The notes: generated from the sequence alone by a model not told the origin. Positions 7,861-15,495 are shown, numbered from the stretch's first letter. The stretch: 64,000 nt of DNA from Fusibacter_C sp942493125 (GCA_942493125.1 OW818667.1:3472001-3536000); one strand, 5' to 3'. A program made the numbers and translations.

Positions 7861-8544
7861 ATGATTTATGGATATCTAGTTCTAGTAATTATTATGATCA
7901 TAGTTCTATCAACAATACTTTGGTCAACTTATAAAAATAATAGGATGTACATAAACATTTTGCTTATATTAACAATTGTATGCAGCTGTTTTGTTTATTC
8001 TGGGTTCGCAAAATATCAAGGTTTTCTGAATACAAATACTTACTATATGATGAATCGTTTTGAGGACTCTTTACTAGCGTTTAACAAGTACAATCATAAC
8101 ATTGATTCTATTGAAGAATTTGGTGCACTGGTAATGGAAATTAGAGACCTATATAATGTGACATATTATCTGGAATCCATTAATAATAATTTTAAGTTGA
8201 AAAATATAAGTGCTGATGATTTCGGTTACATAGTCACATCTCTAAATGAATGGATTATTAACTATTTAGATCTTCATAAGAAACTCTATAAAGAAGATAG
8301 AAGTTTAGCTGAAACTTATTACGAATCTTATAATGAAATGGCGTCGTTATTATATCAGCTCTCAAGACATTTAGTGATCATGTCGTCTAGTTATCACGAT
8401 AATTTTCGCGTCTTAACATATGAGTTGAAATTTAAGGAGAATAGTTATGATGAACTTTCTAACATTATTCAGGAATTAAATGAAATACTCGACACATTTG
8501 ACAGCAGTGACGGGAACGGCTTAACGCTATTAAACATAATCTAA
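7861..8544 (+). CDS. Two-helix membrane protein, about 227 aa, C-terminus reads into an attC remnant
   Basis: Start chosen at ATG 7861 after GAGGTGAC. Two hydrophobic segments (about residues 4-21 and 30-48) precede a long, mostly helical, charged region of about 170 residues. The last residues (about DSSDGNGLTLLNII) are encoded by DNA matching the right half of an attC-like site (8503-8530). The original stop codon seems lost, and the gene now ends within or after a broken recombination site. Function unknown. Confidence 0.7.
   Translation: MIYGYLVLVIIMIIVLSTILWSTYKNNRMYINILLILTIVCSCFVYSGFAKYQGFLNTNTYYMMNRFEDSLLAFNKYNHNIDSIEEFGALVMEIRDLYNVTYYLESINNNFKLKNISADDFGYIVTSLNEWIINYLDLHKKLYKEDRSLAETYYESYNEMASLLYQLSRHLVIMSSSYHDNFRVLTYELKFKENSYDELSNIIQELNEILDTFDSSDGNGLTLLNII
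8503..8530 (+). repeat. Half attC-like remnant (right arm) inside a coding region
   Basis: CAGTGACGGGAACGGCTTAACGCTATT aligns with the right arm of site 5 (GTGACGGGAACGGCTGAACGTTATGG). The left arm is absent. The remnant is translated as the tail of the gene at 7861. Confidence 0.65.
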
Positions 8545-8579
8545 AATGAAAATATCTTAAAGTCAAGGAGAGGAGAAAA

Positions 8580-8924
8580 ATGAAAACTAATCTAGGACAT
8601 ATAAGAGTAAATGTAAGTGACATTCAAAAATCACTTAAATGGTATGAAGAAGTTTTAGGATTTATTGTGGATGGACGTTGGCCAAATGAAAACCCAAAAT
8701 ATTATGATTTTGTATCTGAAAGTGGTGCGACATTTGCCATTATGGAAGTTGAAAGTGCAAAATCATATGCAAGAATAAACTTTAATGTTGAAAATGTTGA
8801 TGTTTTATGGCTTAAGATTAAGGACAAAGTGGATATATTAGAACCTTTATTTGATACACCATGGGGAACAAGAAAATTTACGATACTTGATTTGGATGGC
8901 AATGAATTAGGATTTGGAAGTTAA
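8580..8924 (+). CDS. VOC-superfamily (glyoxalase/bleomycin resistance-like) protein, 114 aa
   Basis: The fold is evident from the strand NLGHIRVNVSDIQKSLKWYE, then FYD-type F(V)SE strands and the closing DLDGNELGFGS, typical of a two-module VOC domain. Metal-ligand candidates are H7 and the C-terminal Glu. Such proteins bind or modify small toxic molecules; the ligand is unknown. Strong AGGAGAGGAG ribosome binding site. Confidence 0.85.
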   Translation: MKTNLGHIRVNVSDIQKSLKWYEEVLGFIVDGRWPNENPKYYDFVSESGATFAIMEVESAKSYARINFNVENVDVLWLKIKDKVDILEPLFDTPWGTRKFTILDLDGNELGFGS

Positions 8925-8981
8925 TTCGATGATAATAAGATACTTCTATTAGAAATCTAAATGAACCTCCAAAGGAGAGTT

Positions 8982-9476
8982 ATGAATATAAAAAAAATTG
9001 CTTTCAACATTATTATAACAATAATAGCAATAATTCAGATTTATCTTGTGACAACACAATTTTGGCCTCAATGGCCTACTTACGTAAATCTTTACTATCA
9101 CGAAATCATTTTAAATACTCAACTTGAAGAGGTATACGCGAACCATAATGGCGTTATTTACGAAGAGTTGACTGATAATGGAGTGAATCTATATATTTAC
9201 CCTGTTCAAAGGCATAGGAAAATTGTCAAAGAACCTTATGTTGTTAAGCTTTCAAACATTGAATTATTGGAAATGTTTGAAATTGCAACGGAACATGCGA
9301 AGGGCGCTAACATTTATATGTCTATACCGGAACTGGATGATGCCTATTTTGACAGTAATCGTTTAGAAACATACAGTTATTTAAATTATCGGTATTTGGT
9401 TGAAAGTGGAAATGTGTTTTATTTTTCAATTAATGTTAGCACTCATGAAATTTTAAAAGAGATAAGAGTAGAATGA
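8982..9476 (+). CDS. Signal-anchored protein, about 164 aa
   Basis: Start chosen at ATG 8982 after AAAGGAGAG; a longer frame from 8961 overlaps that site. An N-terminal hydrophobic helix (about residues 5-24) anchors a predicted extracytoplasmic domain rich in Tyr, Glu and Asn, with no recognised motif. It lies downstream of the VOC gene with no attC-like site between, and is closed by site 12. Confidence 0.72.
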   Translation: MNIKKIAFNIIITIIAIIQIYLVTTQFWPQWPTYVNLYYHEIILNTQLEEVYANHNGVIYEELTDNGVNLYIYPVQRHRKIVKEPYVVKLSNIELLEMFEIATEHAKGANIYMSIPELDDAYFDSNRLETYSYLNYRYLVESGNVFYFSINVSTHEILKEIRVE

Positions 9477-9507
9477 ATTTATATGAAAATTAAGCGATTG
9501 CTTCATC

Positions 9508-9560
9508 ATATAACACACTTTTCCCATTACTGAGGCGGTTAGAACGGCAAAACGTTAGAC
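9508..9560 (+). repeat. attC-like site 12
   Basis: Left box ATATAAC (9508-9514) and right box GTTAGAC (9554-9560), with ACACTTTTCCCATT, a TACTGAGG turn and CGGTTAGAACGGCAAAAC between. At 53 bp it is the same length as sites 4 and 5, and GAAAC follows as at site 1. Confidence 0.8.
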
Positions 9561-9579
9561 GAAACTTAAGGAGACAAAA

Positions 9580-9729
9580 GTGAGAATATTGTATTGTACT
9601 GAATCACAAATGTTAGAAACTGTAGCAAAGAAATTAGCGAATCTTCCATTAATTAATATTGAGATTAACGGTCACAAAATACCAATGGTATTCGATACTG
9701 GCGCTTCGATGACGGTAATGTGGCAATGA
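9580..9729 (+). pseudogene. Truncated retropepsin-like aspartic protease, 49 aa
   Basis: A GTG start follows TAAGGAGACAAAA. The short product ends with IEINGHKIPMVFDTGASMTVM, the first catalytic half of a clan AA aspartic protease: the strand, the catalytic DTGAS and the following strand. The rest of the roughly 120-residue domain, including its conserved ILG strand, is missing after the TGA. It sits alone in a cassette of about 220 bp, so the gene was probably cut by a deletion that fused it to the next attC-like site. Confidence 0.7.
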
Positions 9730-9782
9730 AGTTCAATTAAAAAACTTAACAATGTTGTGAAGTGAACTGCTGAACGTTATAT
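9728..9782 (+). repeat. attC-like site 13 (atypical)
   Basis: The right part CTGAACGTTATATGAG (right box GTTATAT, 9776-9782) matches other sites. The inner arms are AAGTTCA and TGAACT with a long AT-rich interior. The left box is not clear. Possibly a chimeric site formed by the deletion that truncated the protease gene. Confidence 0.55.
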
Positions 9783-9834
9783 GAGACTCAGTAATATAAA
9801 AGACAATAATGGAAACTATGAGGAGAGCAAAATT

Positions 9835-9999
9835 ATGTTTACAACATTCTGGTTATTACTAAATACACTAATAATTATAGGTCTGATAATTGGAGTTCCG
9901 TGGTTTATGATTTCTGTAGTTAGACTACTTAAGAGAATTAATAGTAGACTAGAAAGTCTAGAAAAAACAATGAGTGAAAAAAGCAAAGATAATTTATGA
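9835..9999 (+). CDS. Small single-pass membrane protein, 54 aa
   Basis: Start chosen at ATG 9835 after GAGGAGAGC; the longer frame begins in attC-like site 13. One long hydrophobic helix (about residues 3-27) is followed by a cytoplasmic coiled-coil-like tail with LKRINSRLESLEKTMSE. The same plan, hydrophobic helix then RRLENIEN, is seen at 11532-11705, suggesting distant relatives. The stop overlaps the ribosome binding site of the next gene. Confidence 0.65.
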   Translation: MFTTFWLLLNTLIIIGLIIGVPWFMISVVRLLKRINSRLESLEKTMSEKSKDNL

Positions 10000-10015
10000 G
10001 GAGATGATTGTTAAG

Positions 10016-10489
10016 TTGAAATTAAAATTTTTTTTTGGGATGCTAGTTTTAGCGATTCTATTAATAATTATATTGATAACTAATTACCCATCAAATGAAT
10101 CAGATTATTTAGACATCACTAATGCTAGACCAAACGAATTGTTTGTAGATGACAAATTGACTTCGATCGGAGTTATTAACGAATTTTTTAATGCACTTAT
10201 AAATGGCGATGTTGAAAAATTGAATGAGCAATTTGTTCAACATTATTTTGAGAACACTGATATTAAAAATGGCTATTCGGAATTTTCAAATCAAAAAATA
10301 ACGGATATTCAAGTGAAGTTATTAGATAAATCAACTGATAATGATAAGTTTTATGAAGTTGTATTTACAATAATCGACAATTCTGCGCCTCCATTTATTA
10401 TTGCTGGATCTGGTGAAAAAACATATTTTTTTAACGTCATATTGAAAAATGAAGATTGGAAGATTAAAGGCATAGCAACAAGTCCATGA
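10016..10489 (+). CDS. Signal-anchored NTF2/SnoaL-like protein, about 157 aa
   Basis: Two starts are possible. ATG 10004 touches the GAGGAG; TTG 10016 has about 12 bases spacing, and I prefer the latter. Residues about 4-22 form a hydrophobic anchor. The exported part (INEFFNALINGDVEKLNEQF near its start, ending DWKIKGI) has the helix-then-beta-sheet plan of NTF2-like domains common in Firmicute lipoproteins. It is probably translated together with the small protein just upstream. Confidence 0.65.
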   Translation: MKLKFFFGMLVLAILLIIILITNYPSNESDYLDITNARPNELFVDDKLTSIGVINEFFNALINGDVEKLNEQFVQHYFENTDIKNGYSEFSNQKITDIQVKLLDKSTDNDKFYEVVFTIIDNSAPPFIIAGSGEKTYFFNVILKNEDWKIKGIATSP

Positions 10490-10558
10490 TCAAAAGAATA
10501 ACTGGGGAACGGTAGTTATAAATACTGATGTTGGTTTTTGGAAGAGAGCGCTGACATC

Positions 10559-10603
10559 TTATAACACGCCATCCCCATAACGGAGGACGGTTAAACGTTG
10601 ACG
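10559..10603 (+). repeat. attC-like site 14
   Basis: Left box TTATAAC (10559-10565), then ACGCCATCCCCAT, AACGGAGGACGGTTAAAC and the right box GTTGACG (10597-10603). At 45 bp it is the shortest site; its left arm ACGCCAT matches sites 4 and 5. Confidence 0.7.
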
Positions 10604-10679
10604 ACATAATACATTAGTTTTCTCAAAAGAAGAAATAGATATATTGAATATGCAAAAAAATTAATAGGGAGGAATTTTT

Positions 10680-10874
10680 TTGAGCTATGAGCAAGGTTTC
10701 ATTATAGGACAGTTTGTTGGTTTGATTTTGATAAGTATAGTTAGTGCATTAATAGTTTCACTAATTATTTATTTGATAAAGAGAAAGTTCATTTTTGGAA
10801 AGATTTTCAAAGTTGTTTTTTCAATTTTTTTTGTGCTTATTTTTCTAGGTCGAATTCTTGGACTCTACTCTTAA
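10680..10874 (+). CDS. Small membrane protein, 64 aa, TTG start (paralogue of 7165)
   Basis: Close relative of the protein at 7165, with the same TTG start and the same AGGGAGGAATTTTTT leader. Two hydrophobic segments surround a basic loop. Leader and coding region are both conserved, so the whole unit was duplicated or acquired twice as a cassette. It is alone between sites 14 and 15. Function unknown. Confidence 0.75.
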   Translation: MSYEQGFIIGQFVGLILISIVSALIVSLIIYLIKRKFIFGKIFKVVFSIFFVLIFLGRILGLYS

Positions 10875-10934
10875 GTCTTTTTATAGAAAGCTTTTTTTCA
10901 TAGATTCACAAAGAGACTCTAAATTAATTAATTT

Positions 10935-10986
10935 TCATAACAGTAAGCATTCCAACTACTATGGTGTCTAGAGTTGGACGTTAGAC
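10935..10986 (+). repeat. attC-like site 15
   Basis: Left box near CATAAC (10936-10941) and right box GTTAGAC (10980-10986). The arms GCATTCCAACTAC and CTAGAGTTGGACG pair imperfectly. This is the last site of the dense part of the array; the next is about 21.6 kb away. Confidence 0.75.
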
Positions 10987-11012
10987 GAAATTTAGCTGGA
11001 GGAAGATATAAA

Positions 11013-11504
11013 ATGCAAACAAAAAAAGTATTAAACATGGCGATTATCACACTTGGAATATATTATACATATCAAGCTACTTTGTCATTGTTATTAAAAT
11101 TTGGATCATTTAGTACAGCTGGTACAATAAAAAGTAGCATTGATATCTATACCGTAATTATGAATATAATAGTACTTATCATAGGATTAATACTAATAAC
11201 AAAGCCAACATTAATAACTAAAAGTGTTAAATATAATGAAGATGAAACTAACAAATTTGTCGATTTATTTGCAATAGAACAAATAATATTGAAAATTGTG
11301 AGTATTTTATTGATAATGTACAACGTCCAAGTATCTATTTTTCAGGCAGCTACGATTAATGAATACTTGCTATTAGGACATTATGAAGATCAGATAATGT
11401 GGATGAAGATGGATATATTTGTTAGATTAACTTTGGCGATTGTTGGAATAATCATTTATTGGAAGTCGTATAGTCTATCTAAAATCATATTTAAAGATAG
11501 GTAA
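11013..11504 (+). CDS. Four-helix membrane protein, 163 aa
   Basis: Start chosen at ATG 11013 after GGAGGAAG. Four hydrophobic segments are visible, the last ending in a basic KIIFKDR tail. The layout resembles DUF2975-like small membrane proteins, but I see no diagnostic motif. First gene after attC-like site 15. Confidence 0.72.
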   Translation: MQTKKVLNMAIITLGIYYTYQATLSLLLKFGSFSTAGTIKSSIDIYTVIMNIIVLIIGLILITKPTLITKSVKYNEDETNKFVDLFAIEQIILKIVSILLIMYNVQVSIFQAATINEYLLLGHYEDQIMWMKMDIFVRLTLAIVGIIIYWKSYSLSKIIFKDR

Positions 11505-11531
11505 TCAACATTATTACATACGGAGGGGACT

Positions 11532-11705
11532 ATGCTGGAAGTATTAGGCACAGGATTAGGAGCAATATTGAAGTTGGCTATAATTTTATCATTACCATTT
11601 TTGATAATTCTTGTTGTGATGTTTTTCAAGAACATGGATAGGCGATTAGAAAATATAGAAAATGCACTAGGAATTAGAAGTGGCAAAGACGAAACTGATC
11701 TTTAG
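11532..11705 (+). CDS. Small single-pass membrane protein, 57 aa
   Basis: CGGAGGGG lies 5 bases before the ATG. A long hydrophobic helix (about residues 5-32) is followed by KNMDRRLENIENALG, a short amphipathic helix like the RLESLEK tail of the 54-residue protein at 9835. It fits between its neighbours without overlap and has a good ribosome binding site, so I regard it as real although short. Confidence 0.6.
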   Translation: MLEVLGTGLGAILKLAIILSLPFLIILVVMFFKNMDRRLENIENALGIRSGKDETDL

Positions 11706-11728
11706 GAAAAATTTAAGGAGCGTCTAGT

Positions 11729-12241
11729 ATGAAAAAGATTTTTATTGTAGTCCTTTTTACATTCATGACTTTTTTAATCGTTTCATGTAGTACACACTCC
11801 GAAAATTCAGCTCCAACAAACCCAGACATGTCACAGTTCGAAAACGGTTATCATGATTATGGTATTGGTTTCGAAGCTGAAAAAGATTATAGCAATATCA
11901 TAGCCTTTACTGAATTTGAAACTTACACGCCTGATTTTGAAATGATAAATATCATTATTAAGAATGAAAATCCAGGAAAAGGATTCTATTTCTATATGAT
12001 TCCATTACTTGAAAAAATGGAAGACGGCGAATGGATAAGATTAAATTATGACACGTCAATATTAAGTAATGAGTCAAACTTGGCTTTTTGCGGAATTGAA
12101 GGAGATAAAACATCTCAATTTAGTACGCGAACTGCAATACTTTCGGACTTTATAATTGATAAACCATCTACTGGAGATTATCGTGCTGTAGTTTTTGTAG
12201 GAGCTAGAATAATTTATGCGCCTTTCAAAATAATCGATTGA
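11729..12241 (+). CDS. Lipoprotein with Ig-like domain, 170 aa
   Basis: A signal peptide of about 19 residues ends in the lipobox LIVSC, so the mature protein is likely lipid-anchored at C20. The mature part has strands reminiscent of bacterial Ig-like (Big_14-type) domains: a central region INIIIKNENPGKGFYFY, then MEDGEWIRL, ending YRAVVFV. The role of such lipoproteins is unknown. Ribosome binding site AAGGAGCG. Confidence 0.75.
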   Translation: MKKIFIVVLFTFMTFLIVSCSTHSENSAPTNPDMSQFENGYHDYGIGFEAEKDYSNIIAFTEFETYTPDFEMINIIIKNENPGKGFYFYMIPLLEKMEDGEWIRLNYDTSILSNESNLAFCGIEGDKTSQFSTRTAILSDFIIDKPSTGDYRAVVFVGARIIYAPFKIID

Positions 12242-12312
12242 TTCCTGAAATTTTGCTCAAATCCAGTTAATACGAAATAATAGCTTAATTTTGGAGAAGG
12301 GATGATAGTATT

Positions 12313-13137
12313 ATGAGTGTTGAAATAATATATGATTATAAGAAAGAGTATCAGGACCATCTAAGAACTCATTTACGTGAATACAATAATAGGTTCATTA
12401 GTAATGGGGAATCTACTGATGCGTTCTTTTATGCATACAGAGGTGACCGCTTTGAAGGTTCTATTAAATGTAGTCTATTCTGGAATTGGGTAAGTCTTAA
12501 CGATGTTGTGTATTCAGATATTGAAGTCCTTAGTTCATTAATATCATCTATTAGAGGGTTTTATTTTGATAAAGCAGTTGGGATTAAGACATATGTTGAG
12601 TCTATCTCACATTTTGATGATTTTATGGAAATCGGATTTGAGCATGGAGGAACATCATCTTCTACACCTTTGATTCATTCTTCATATTATTTGAGATCGA
12701 CAGAATTCGAAGTTACAGGTAATTCGAATATAAATGTCGTAATAAGCAATGAATGTCATGTCAAGGATACATCGTTGATTCATAGTGATGAATCAACATC
12801 AGATATACAAGAGTCGGAAGATTTTGAGATTATGATAGTTGCTCTAGACAATGGCACTTTTGTAGGTGGTGTCAATGGGGTTGTATTTAAAGATTCAATG
12901 TATATTAGTCAGATTGTTGTTTGTGAGGAATACCGGTCAAGAGGTATTGGGAGAGATCTTATGAAACAGATTGAAACAGAAGCTAAACTTAAGAACTTAT
13001 ATAGCTTGACACTAGGGACTTTAGATTTCCAAGCACTTGATTTTTATAAGAAACTTGGATTCAGTATCGATTTTGTTAAGGCTAATGATCCGAAAGGCTA
13101 TAAGTCATATTCTATGTCCAAGAAACTGATTTATTAA
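12313..13137 (+). CDS. Tandem GNAT acetyltransferase, 274 aa
   Basis: The C-terminal domain (about residues 165-274) is a clear GNAT: ISQIVVCEEYRSRGIGRDL, the helix LMKQIETEAK, then LDFYKKLGF. The N-terminal 150 residues look like a degenerate GNAT-like half without an acetyl-CoA loop. The middle linker is Ser/Thr-rich. Ribosome binding site GGAGAAGGG. Substrate unknown. Confidence 0.82.
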   Translation: MSVEIIYDYKKEYQDHLRTHLREYNNRFISNGESTDAFFYAYRGDRFEGSIKCSLFWNWVSLNDVVYSDIEVLSSLISSIRGFYFDKAVGIKTYVESISHFDDFMEIGFEHGGTSSSTPLIHSSYYLRSTEFEVTGNSNINVVISNECHVKDTSLIHSDESTSDIQESEDFEIMIVALDNGTFVGGVNGVVFKDSMYISQIVVCEEYRSRGIGRDLMKQIETEAKLKNLYSLTLGTLDFQALDFYKKLGFSIDFVKANDPKGYKSYSMSKKLIY

Positions 13138-13249
13138 AATCAAATTGTTAAGTTGGTCCTAATTCAAATAAAATGTCAGAGTTTTTTTAAGCTGAAATTG
13201 ATGATAAGAAAAATTATTTGTTCTGGTTACTTAGAGAGGAATGATAAAA

Positions 13250-13333
13250 ATGCTTAAAGATTTGAAAGTAGTTTTTATGGGAACGCCTGAGTTTAGTGTG
13301 AACATACTTAATAGCTTCGTAGGCTGTAAGTAA
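13250..13333 (+). pseudogene. N-terminal fragment of methionyl-tRNA formyltransferase (fmt-like), 27 aa
   Basis: After AGAGAGGA comes an ORF whose first 18 residues read MLKDLKVVFMGTPEFSVN. VVFMGTPEFSV is the signature N-terminal strand and loop of Fmt. The frame stops after 27 residues, so the formyl-folate domain is lost. A full fmt is essential-type housekeeping and is expected elsewhere; this looks like a stranded piece from a recombination event. Confidence 0.75.
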
Positions 13334-13378
13334 GCAAAATGAATGGCTGTAAAACTAATATGACTATGGAGGATATTG

Positions 13379-13789
13379 ATGAATAAGTATTTATCACAAA
13401 TTACATTCATGTATTTTGATCAGCTTGACCAGGTTAAGTCCTTTTTTGAAGTAGCTTTAAATCTGGAGCCTATTTTTGAGCCGGATTGGGCAATTGTTTA
13501 TAAAGTATGTGACGGTGCATACTTAGGCGCTGTAGATGCGAGTAAAGGGTCGATTGACTCTAAGGTTCGAGGGGGGAGCCTAATCAGCCTAACTGTTGAT
13601 GATATAATGCCGCATTACGATAGGTTAAAAAGCTCAAATCTTGTCATTGGGTTAAGCGAAATTAGAGTTTTTGATGATATTGGCGTCAAGTCGTTTTTCT
13701 TTAAAGGACCTCAGGGATATGATTTTGAAATACAAGAGTTCACTTCAGATGAAACCAATTTCGGCAAGCATGCAGTCAGTATCAAATGA
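13379..13789 (+). CDS. VOC-superfamily protein, 136 aa
   Basis: Start at ATG 13379 after GGAGGATATTG. The order of strands (ITFMYFDQLDQVKSFFE, then GGSLISLTVDDI, then KSFFFKGPQGYDFEIQEF) is that of a glyoxalase/dioxygenase-fold module. Metal ligands are incomplete: the usual N-terminal His is replaced and a C-terminal Glu is present. Possibly a binding rather than catalytic protein. Confidence 0.75.
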   Translation: MNKYLSQITFMYFDQLDQVKSFFEVALNLEPIFEPDWAIVYKVCDGAYLGAVDASKGSIDSKVRGGSLISLTVDDIMPHYDRLKSSNLVIGLSEIRVFDDIGVKSFFFKGPQGYDFEIQEFTSDETNFGKHAVSIK

Positions 13790-13889
13790 TGTGTGGAAAA
13801 AACAGGTGGATGGCACATGGGCATTGCAATCGACGGAGGCAACTAAAATGAGCTGTATTGTGCAGCTCTCCATCCCAGAACCAAAGTAG
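13783..13889 (+). pseudogene. Possible C-terminal remnant of an unidentified gene
   Basis: In the frame one base off from the VOC gene, coding potential continues past its stop: NDVWKKQVDGTWALQSTE, then a hydrophobic end and a TAG at 13887. It has no start of its own. It may be the tail of a gene whose front was replaced by the VOC gene, or chance. Low certainty. Confidence 0.25.
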
Positions 13890-13897
13890 GAGGGCAT

Positions 13898-14503
13898 ATG
13901 TTTCAAAAATTAGTTAATAAACGAAACTTTTTGATAATAAATGGAACCTTAATGATAATCATGGGAATAGTGTGGTTGTTGTATATAACTACAGATTTAA
14001 CTAAGTATTCATTGTTGTTTTACAATATGAGAGAATACGCCGAACTTGCTATTGTATTACTACTTGGTGTTATGCTGATTGATTTAGCTAAACCAAAGAA
14101 AATAGTAAGTATTATTATGTTTTTAATATCGATTTTTATCGGCATAATTGTAGCTAATAATCATATATACTTATTTAAGTTTAGTTCAGTCAATAAAGAA
14201 TGGTTTTATAGATCGATTACTTTTATTGCAATTAACTTATCATTAATTTCACTTTTTGCGATCAAAGTCAATTTCAAAAAAATTATGAATTATAAAGTGG
14301 AGATGTTAATAATAATTAGTTTAATAGGTATCATAATTAATTGGATTTTTTGGGCTTATAAGGCCACACATTATATTAGTCCTAAACCAGTGGAGAATTA
14401 CTTTCAGTTAATTCACTTTTTTTCAAATCTCAATCAAATATCTTCTGCTTTATGCGGTGTAGGATTTATAGTATTAGGACTTAGAAAAATGAGGACGCCA
14501 TGA
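13898..14503 (+). CDS. Polytopic membrane protein, 201 aa
   Basis: About six hydrophobic segments span the protein, connected by short basic loops. AGTAGGAGGGCAT precedes the ATG. The stop overlaps the ATG of the next gene (ATGA), so it is translationally coupled to the acetyltransferase. No family motif recognised. Confidence 0.75.
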   Translation: MFQKLVNKRNFLIINGTLMIIMGIVWLLYITTDLTKYSLLFYNMREYAELAIVLLLGVMLIDLAKPKKIVSIIMFLISIFIGIIVANNHIYLFKFSSVNKEWFYRSITFIAINLSLISLFAIKVNFKKIMNYKVEMLIIISLIGIIINWIFWAYKATHYISPKPVENYFQLIHFFSNLNQISSALCGVGFIVLGLRKMRTP

Positions 14504-14931
14504 AAGATGATTTTGTATTAACACTTGAAACGACTGATTGTGAAGAGGAAGTAGATTTCGTAGAGAAAGCGCTTATGCAACAAAACAGACTTGAAGCACC
14601 AAGTACACAGTCTAAAGAGCCTGTGAAGTATAACCTTGTACTTAAGGATAGTAGAGGCAAAGTAGTTGGTGGCGTGATCACAACAATCTACCGCTATTCC
14701 ATGTATGTGGAAACGCTATGGATCGATGAAAAGCATCGCAAAGGTGGTTATGGCACGCAACTTATGAAGCAAGCTGAAGAAACTGCTAGAGCGCATGGCT
14801 GTACCATGATGCAACTTGATACTTTTAACTATCAAGCACCTGAGTTTTATAGGAAGCTTGGATTTGTGCAATATGGAGAGCTCGGGTATAAGGAAGGGTT
14901 TGTTCGGTTTTATTTGATGAAGGAGTTGTGA
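14500..14931 (+). CDS. GNAT family N-acetyltransferase, 143 aa
   Basis: Acetyl-CoA loop DEKHRKGGYGTQLM, followed by AEETARAHGCTMMQLDT and the final FYRKLGF are all classical GNAT elements. It overlaps the preceding membrane-protein gene by four bases. Its G+C is visibly higher than that of its neighbours, hinting at a separate origin. Substrate unknown. Confidence 0.88.
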   Translation: MKDDFVLTLETTDCEEEVDFVEKALMQQNRLEAPSTQSKEPVKYNLVLKDSRGKVVGGVITTIYRYSMYVETLWIDEKHRKGGYGTQLMKQAEETARAHGCTMMQLDTFNYQAPEFYRKLGFVQYGELGYKEGFVRFYLMKEL

Positions 14932-14962
14932 ACTACTAAATACAGACAAAATGAGGAAAATT

Positions 14963-15430
14963 ATGAAGACATCATCACAAACAACTTTGTTTAACATGTG
15001 TATGATTATTGATAGAGGAAAAAATAAAGTGTTAGTTCAAGATAAAATAAATTCAGACTGGACAGGGATTACTTTTCCTGGAGGGAAAACTGAATATGGT
15101 GAAAGTATTATAAATTCAACGGTAAGAGAAGTTAAAGAAGAAACTGGATTAGATATTTCCGAGCTGAAAAGTAGTGGAATGATTCATTGGTACAACACAG
15201 ATAATCATGATCGTTGGATTATTTATTTATTCAAAACTGAAGTGTTTCATGGTGAGTTAATTGAAGAAACTGAAGAGGGAAAAGTATTTTGGATTCCTAT
15301 TGAAGAATTAGAAATCCATAAATTAGCCCCTAATATGGATACTTACTTAAAGATGTTTTTTAATGATAATTTACATGAAGCATATGCAACATGGAGTGAT
15401 AATCATGAAAGTGACTTTGAGTTATATTAA
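14963..15430 (+). CDS. NUDIX hydrolase (MutT-like), 155 aa
   Basis: Start chosen at ATG 14963 after GAGGAAA. The NUDIX box is intact: GGKTEYGE, then REVKEETG. After it come HWYNTDNHDRWI and FWIPIEEL, as in 8-oxo-dGTP diphosphatase-like members. It would hydrolyse a nucleoside diphosphate linked to another moiety; the exact substrate is unknown. Confidence 0.88.
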   Translation: MKTSSQTTLFNMCMIIDRGKNKVLVQDKINSDWTGITFPGGKTEYGESIINSTVREVKEETGLDISELKSSGMIHWYNTDNHDRWIIYLFKTEVFHGELIEETEEGKVFWIPIEELEIHKLAPNMDTYLKMFFNDNLHEAYATWSDNHESDFELY

Positions 15431-15495
15431 ATAATTAAAGATTAGAGAGTCGCGATGCGTGACTTTTGAAACTAAAAATTTATAGGGAGACCTTT

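Larger units (their letters stand above)
80..10986 (+). mobile_element. Integron-type gene cassette array (attC-like sites, no integrase in window)
   Basis: About fourteen full or partial attC-like palindromes separate short + strand genes. Each full site pairs a left box (ATATAAC, ACATAAC or GGCTAAC type) with a right box (GTTAGAC, GTTAGGC, GTTATAT or GTTACGT). Stems are imperfect and often turn around CACTGAGGTG. Right boxes lie near 135, 1681, 2568, 3386, 3935, 4554, 5176, 5846, 6389, 9554, 9776, 10597 and 10980, giving units of 0.2-2.4 kb, usually with one gene. Genes have good ribosome binding sites but no clear promoters, as is usual for cassettes. The R''-to-R' direction puts the recombination platform to the left. 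No integrase gene is seen, so by naming convention this would be a CALIN unless intI lies upstream. The identification is by pattern only. Confidence 0.75.
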
